Shown here piece by piece: positions 7,044 to 9,313 of a stretch of 9,313 nucleotides of DNA. Made by a program: the position numbers and the translations under genes. The DNA comes from CALKXV01 sp964632495. Its GTDB lineage: Bacteria; Pseudomonadota; Alphaproteobacteria; Rhodobacterales; Rhodobacteraceae. Positions within the stretch are counted from its first letter, which is position 1; the number at the start of each line of letters is the position of its first letter. Where the stretch lies: contig CAZWDS010000108.1 in the NCBI GenBank assembly GCA_964632495.1, positions 1-9,313 of the forward strand, written 5' to 3'. A model generated the notes under the pieces. That model ran no database searches, was not told the DNA's origin, and was given only the letters and a program-made list of their open reading frames with translations.

Positions 7044-7072
7044 TTGGCATGTGTGTAAGCAATTGCTTACCG
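7044..7072 (+). promoter_or_regulatory. Candidate promoter of the arsR-type gene giving a leaderless start
   Basis: TTGGCA (7044-7049) matches the -35 consensus in five of six bases. A 17-base spacer puts the -10 at TTACCG (7067-7072), a weak match, and the transcript would begin at about 7079, the A of the start codon. Operator 1 covers the spacer and -10. No Shine-Dalgarno precedes the ATG, which is consistent with a leaderless mRNA. Confidence 0.35.
7055..7070. promoter_or_regulatory. Operator 1: perfect 16-bp palindrome GTAAGCAATTGCTTAC
   Basis: This is a fully self-complementary 16-mer, of the form GTAAG-N6-CTTAC, just upstream of the ArsR-family gene. The same arms and spacing recur in operator 2. 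Two such sites at a regulator's own promoter strongly suggest repressor-dimer binding sites. Confidence 0.8.
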
Positions 7073-7089
7073 TAAGTTATGACTTACGG
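7070..7089. promoter_or_regulatory. Operator 2: CCGTAAGT-TATG-ACTTACGG straddling the start codon
   Basis: Eight-base perfect arms (7070-7077 and 7082-7089) flank TATG, which contains the ATG (7079-7081) of the regulator. The core GTAAG-N6-CTTAC (7072-7087) is identical in arms and spacing to operator 1, centre to centre 17 bp. A dimer bound here would cover the transcription and translation start. Confidence 0.78.
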
Positions 7090-7408
7090 TGATTCTTCAA
7101 ACTCTGACATCTTCGCGGCACTTGCTGATCCGACCCGTCGCGCGGTGTTTGAACGCCTGACGCGCCAGCCGTCGTCAGTTGGGGCTTTGGCCTCGGACAT
7201 GCCTGTCTCGCGGCCTGCGGTGTCTCAGCACCTGAAGGTTTTGTCGGACGCCGGTCTGGTGACGATGAGGCCCAAAGGCACAAAACGGATTTACAGCGCG
7301 GATCCCACGAAACTGGCCGAGCTGCGGCGCTGGCTGGACGCTATGTGGGGCGACGCGCTGGCGGCTTTTGCAGAGGCTGCTGAAAGGGAAAGCAAACATG
7401 ACACCTGA
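7079..7408 (+). CDS. ArsR-family transcriptional regulator (SRPBCC-linked type)
   Basis: 109 residues, usual for the family. It opens with the ArsR signature IFAALADPTRRAVFERL (11-27) and has a winged helix-turn-helix with recognition helix VSRPAVSQHLKVLSDAGLV (43-61), a basic wing (RPKGTKRIY, 64-72) and a C-terminal dimerisation helix. There is no cysteine in the protein, so thiol-based metal sensing as in ArsR or CadC is unlikely. It belongs to the kind often paired with an SRPBCC protein, whose gene here overlaps its end by 11 bases. The ATG at 7079 is the only reasonable start, because no other start codon precedes the domain in frame. It sits inside an operator-like palindrome and has no clear Shine-Dalgarno. 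Autorepression, and perhaps control of the divergent exporter, are inferred. The inducer is unknown. Confidence 0.9.
   Translation: MTYGDSSNSDIFAALADPTRRAVFERLTRQPSSVGALASDMPVSRPAVSQHLKVLSDAGLVTMRPKGTKRIYSADPTKLAELRRWLDAMWGDALAAFAEAAERESKHDT
7383..7390 (+). promoter_or_regulatory. Ribosome binding site of the SRPBCC gene, inside the regulator's coding end
   Basis: AAAGGGAA lies seven bases before ATG 7398 and within the 3' end of the regulator gene. It fixes the start of the SRPBCC protein and fits coupled translation. Confidence 0.65.
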
Positions 7409-7844
7409 ACCGATCGTCAAAACTCTACGGGTGGCTTTGTCCCCTGATACGGCCTTTGAGTTGTTCACCAAGCGCATGGACACATGGTGGCCTCTGGAAA
7501 GCCACTCGGTCTCGGCTGGGGGCGGTGCGCCGTCAAAGTCGCTGACGTTTGAGGCCAGGATGGGGGGCGAGTTGATCGAGGTCACTTCGGAAGGCGTGCG
7601 CCATGTTTGGGGCAAAGTACATGAGTGGGAACCGGGTGTGGCGTTCGCCATGTCGTGGCATCCGGGCAAACCCGCAGCCGAGGGCACCCGGGTACGTGTG
7701 ACCTTTGCGGCAGATGGCGACGGCTGCCAGGTTGTCGTGACCCACGACGGCTGGGAGGTTCTGGGCGAAAATGGTGCCAAGATGCGCGACGGCTATAACG
7801 GGGGTTGGGTTGGCGTCTTGGAGCGGTATACCCAAGCCGCCTGA
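7398..7844 (+). CDS. SRPBCC / AHSA1-type protein
   Basis: 148 residues, one SRPBCC (START-like, AHSA1) domain covering nearly the whole chain: an opening strand (IVKTLRVALSPDTAFELFTKRMDTWWP), glycine-containing central strands (FEARMGGELIEVTSEG, HVWGKVHEWEPGVAFAMSWHPG), strand VRVTFAADGDGCQVVVTHDGWE and the final long helix (GYNGGWVGVLERYTQAA). The fold makes a deep hydrophobic pocket that binds small ligands; the specific ligand or reaction here is unknown. The pairing with an overlapping ArsR-family gene is common in bacteria, where the SRPBCC protein is thought to deal with the compound the regulator senses; I treat this as context, not proof. The start ATG 7398 overlaps the regulator by 11 bases and has AAAGGGAA upstream. 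Tryptophans are frequent (seven), as in many ligand-pocket members. Confidence 0.87.
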   Translation: MTPEPIVKTLRVALSPDTAFELFTKRMDTWWPLESHSVSAGGGAPSKSLTFEARMGGELIEVTSEGVRHVWGKVHEWEPGVAFAMSWHPGKPAAEGTRVRVTFAADGDGCQVVVTHDGWEVLGENGAKMRDGYNGGWVGVLERYTQAA

Positions 7845-7904
7845 TCCCATTGCATTTTCCGCCCCGTCAAGGCACTTCGGTTTGGCAGAACAAGGGGACA
7901 GGCC

Positions 7905-8246
7905 ATGGGCAAACGGTTACTCACGGAATTTGGCATGGGCACATCGCTGAGGCGGCAGGACTACACCGAAGCGGCGGTGCGGGCGTTGAAGGATGCGCTG
8001 TGGCACAACTCGATCAATCTGGCCGAGCTGTTCGGCGTCGACAAAAGCGCCATGGTTCTGGATGTCGAGATTGGCGTGCAGGATCCAGGTGCGGTGGATA
8101 CCGCGGTTCTGGCGCGTGTGTTTCCCTATGGACAGCCGCGTATCTCGGTCGTCAAAGGCGGTTTGGACGTGCCACGCAGCGATGGCGGCAAACCGACGGT
8201 GATCGCCAATGCGGCGATTTCGGTGTCTCTGGACGGGGTGGCCTGA
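7905..8246 (+). CDS. Lin0512-family protein, copy A (family motif degenerate)
   Basis: 113 residues, matching the uncharacterised Lin0512 family in length and pattern (KRLLTEFGMG, then YTEAAVRALKDALWHNSI, IGVQDPGAVD and VVKGGLDV). AAGGGG stands seven bases before the ATG. The hallmark near the N-terminus, GxGxDxHG as I recall it, here reads GMGTSLRR (10-17): the Asp, His and last Gly are replaced by Ser, Arg and Arg. The second gene, one base overlapping, is a clear paralogue that keeps the motif. This copy is therefore probably a non-catalytic partner or has diverged in role. No signal peptide or membrane segment is seen, so it is cytoplasmic. It starts 60 bases after the SRPBCC gene with no terminator between, so it may be in the same transcript. 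Function unknown. Confidence 0.85.
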   Translation: MGKRLLTEFGMGTSLRRQDYTEAAVRALKDALWHNSINLAELFGVDKSAMVLDVEIGVQDPGAVDTAVLARVFPYGQPRISVVKGGLDVPRSDGGKPTVIANAAISVSLDGVA

Positions 8247-8599
8247 TGCAGCGTTTTATCATCGAAATGGGTATGGGCAACGATCTGCATGGGGGTGATT
8301 ACACCAAGGCGGCGGCGCGGGCGATTGAAGATGCGATCCGGCATTCGTCGATCCCGATGCTACCCGCCTTGGGCATCGACCCGGCCGAGATGCAGGTACA
8401 GGTGACCGTTGGCGTGGGGGATCCGTCGGCGGTGGATGTCGAGGCATTGAAGGCGGGATTGCCGCGCGGGACTGTCACGGTGAAGGCGGTGGCGGGCGGA
8501 TTGAACGTGACCAACCCGGATACGGGCGAGGTGAGTGTTGTGGCCACGGCGGCGGTCGAGGCGTTTTTGGATGCGGAGATGGTGCGCACCAAGGCCTGA
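8246..8599 (+). CDS. Lin0512-family protein, copy B (motif intact)
   Basis: 117 residues from ATG 8246; the sequence TGATG means that stop and start share one base, a sign of translational coupling. The same frame is open far upstream to 7805, but that part runs across copy A and is not real. The protein opens MQRFIIEMGMGNDLHGGDYT, with the complete motif GMGNDLHG (9-16), followed by the helix KAAARAIEDAIRHSSIPML, then VTVGVGDPSAVDVEAL, VAGGLNV and VVATAAVEAFL. Along its length it aligns with copy A without large gaps (shared GMG, DYT, AA-RA, DA, GV-DP-AVD, GGL-V). The conserved Asp and His could bind a metal or form a catalytic pair; this is inference, as no activity is known to me for the family. 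A strong terminator follows 9 bases after the stop. Confidence 0.88.
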   Translation: MQRFIIEMGMGNDLHGGDYTKAAARAIEDAIRHSSIPMLPALGIDPAEMQVQVTVGVGDPSAVDVEALKAGLPRGTVTVKAVAGGLNVTNPDTGEVSVVATAAVEAFLDAEMVRTKA

Positions 8600-8645
8600 A
8601 CAAAAGAAGGCCGGGCAGAGAGTTGCCCGGCCTGTCTGATTTTGT
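8600..8645. terminator. Strong bidirectional terminator between the Lin0512 pair and ilvC
   Basis: AGGCCGGGCA (8608-8617), a GAGAGT loop and TGCCCGGCCT (8624-8633) make a perfect 10-bp stem. On the minus strand the stem is followed by TCTTTTGTT, a good U-tract for ilvC; on the plus strand GTCTGATTTTGT follows. The outer ACAAAA/TTTTGT bases are also complementary. It serves the two convergent transcripts. Confidence 0.88.
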
Positions 8646-8654
8646 CGCTGTCGC

Positions 8655-9313
8655 TTAGTTCTTTTCTTTGTCGACCATTCTGCCGTCGGAAATCCAAGGC
8701 ATCATGCCGCGCAGTTTCTCGCCAACCTCTTCGATCTGGTGGGCGTCGTTGATGCGACGGGTCGATTTGAAGCTGGGCTGGCCCACGGCGTTTTCCAGCA
8801 TAAAGTCGCGGACGAACTTGCCCGTTTGGATGTCTGACAGAACCTCTTTCATCCGTGCCTTGGTTTCGTCGTAAGGCAGAATGCGGGGACCCGAGACGTA
8901 TTCGCCGTATTCGGCGGTGTTCGAGATCGAGTAGTTCATGTTCGCGATGCCGCCTTCGTAGATCAGATCGACGATCAGCTTCACTTCGTGCAAACATTCG
9001 AAATAGGCCATTTCAGGCGCGTAACCCGCTTCGGTCAAGGTTTCAAAGCCCATACGGATCAACTCGACCAAGCCACCGCATAGAACGGCTTGCTCGCCAA
9101 AGAGATCGGTTTCGCATTCTTCTTTGAAGTCGGTCTCGATGATGCCCGAACGTCCACCACCGATAGCCGAACAATAAGACAGGCCGATCTCAAGCGCTTT
9201 GCCCGAAGCATCGTTGTCCACAGCCACAAGGCAGGGCACGCCGCCGCCTTTGGTGTATTCGCCGCGCACGGTGTGGCCGGGGCCTTTGGGGGCCATCATG
9301 ATGACGTCGATGC
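8655..9313 (-). CDS. ilvC: Ketol-acid reductoisomerase, C-terminal part (5' end outside window)
   Basis: IlvC converts 2-acetolactate or 2-aceto-2-hydroxybutyrate with NADPH and Mg to the dihydroxy acids of valine, isoleucine and leucine synthesis. About 219 residues are visible on the minus strand; the frame continues through the right edge (IDVIMMAPKGPGHTVRGEY), so the start and the Rossmann NADPH loop lie outside. Seen are the end of the nucleotide domain (APKGPGHTVRGEY), then the knotted helical domain with the first metal-ligand motif ETDLFGEQAVLCGG, the second YFECLHEVKLIVDLIYEGG, and SNTAEYGEY, which carries the active-site serine. The chain ends after one knotted domain, so this is the short class I enzyme of usual size. 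The terminator just downstream gives it a clear 3' end. All visible catalytic residues are present. Confidence 0.96.
   Translation of the reverse strand, partial: IDVIMMAPKGPGHTVRGEYTKGGGVPCLVAVDNDASGKALEIGLSYCSAIGGGRSGIIETDFKEECETDLFGEQAVLCGGLVELIRMGFETLTEAGYAPEMAYFECLHEVKLIVDLIYEGGIANMNYSISNTAEYGEYVSGPRILPYDETKARMKEVLSDIQTGKFVRDFMLENAVGQPSFKSTRRINDAHQIEEVGEKLRGMMPWISDGRMVDKEKN

Noticed and set aside
6967..7062. Extended start of the EamA transporter at 7062
   Set aside because: The added 32 residues are not hydrophobic transporter sequence and would run into the operator region; the AAAGGA site supports ATG 6966.
7805..8245. Upstream extension of Lin0512 copy B to a 264-residue protein
   Set aside because: The extra part lies over copy A and the SRPBCC end in another frame, is G/R/S-rich, and family length plus the TGATG junction fix the start at 8246.
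1..9313. CRISPR array, insertion sequence, phage, toxin-antitoxin or tRNA/rRNA genes
   Set aside because: I looked for regular direct repeats, transposase motifs and cloverleaf or rRNA sequence on both strands and saw none.

Overview
The window looks like a piece of an alphaproteobacterial chromosome, most likely Rhodobacterales (Roseobacter group). The evidence is the roughly 60% GC content, the strong use of TTG for leucine, a C-rich hairpin plus 'CCCCCGAAGTATTTTTGG' tail of the kind I remember between genes throughout that order, and protein types (GlyS beside a PPDK-like protein, a SleB-type hydrolase, class I IlvC) typical of it. I see no sign of phage, plasmid, transposon, CRISPR, rRNA or tRNA.

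Left part (1-3830): the 3' two thirds or so of glyS (glycyl-tRNA synthetase beta subunit) is followed by a 170-base gap. The gap holds the repeat-like element and a possible CtrA-type site. Next comes an 849-residue PPDK-like protein. Its phosphohistidine and PEP-binding domains keep their key residues, but its ATP-grasp domain has lost several nucleotide-binding residues. A strong hairpin lies behind its stop.

Middle (3840-6053): a secreted cell-wall hydrolase of the SleB/Hydrolase_2 family precedes a complete glmM (phosphoglucosamine mutase, the step from glucosamine-6-P towards UDP-GlcNAc). Both concern the cell envelope. glmM runs tail to tail into a DMT-family exporter on the minus strand; their stop codons overlap by 4 bases in the loop of a hairpin that can serve both strands.

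Right part (6967-9313): the exporter is divergent from a plus-strand cluster: an ArsR-family repressor without cysteines, an overlapping SRPBCC (AHSA1-type) gene, then two overlapping paralogues of the uncharacterised Lin0512 family. Between exporter and repressor lie two exact copies of GTAAG-N6-CTTAC, 17 bp apart, the second straddling the repressor's start codon. This is a textbook autoregulatory arrangement, apparently on a (near-)leaderless transcript. The Lin0512 pair is the most open biology here: one copy keeps the family's GxGxDxHG motif and the other has lost it, which suggests a catalytic/non-catalytic pair. A strong bidirectional terminator separates this cluster from ilvC (ketol-acid reductoisomerase), whose 5' end lies beyond the right edge.
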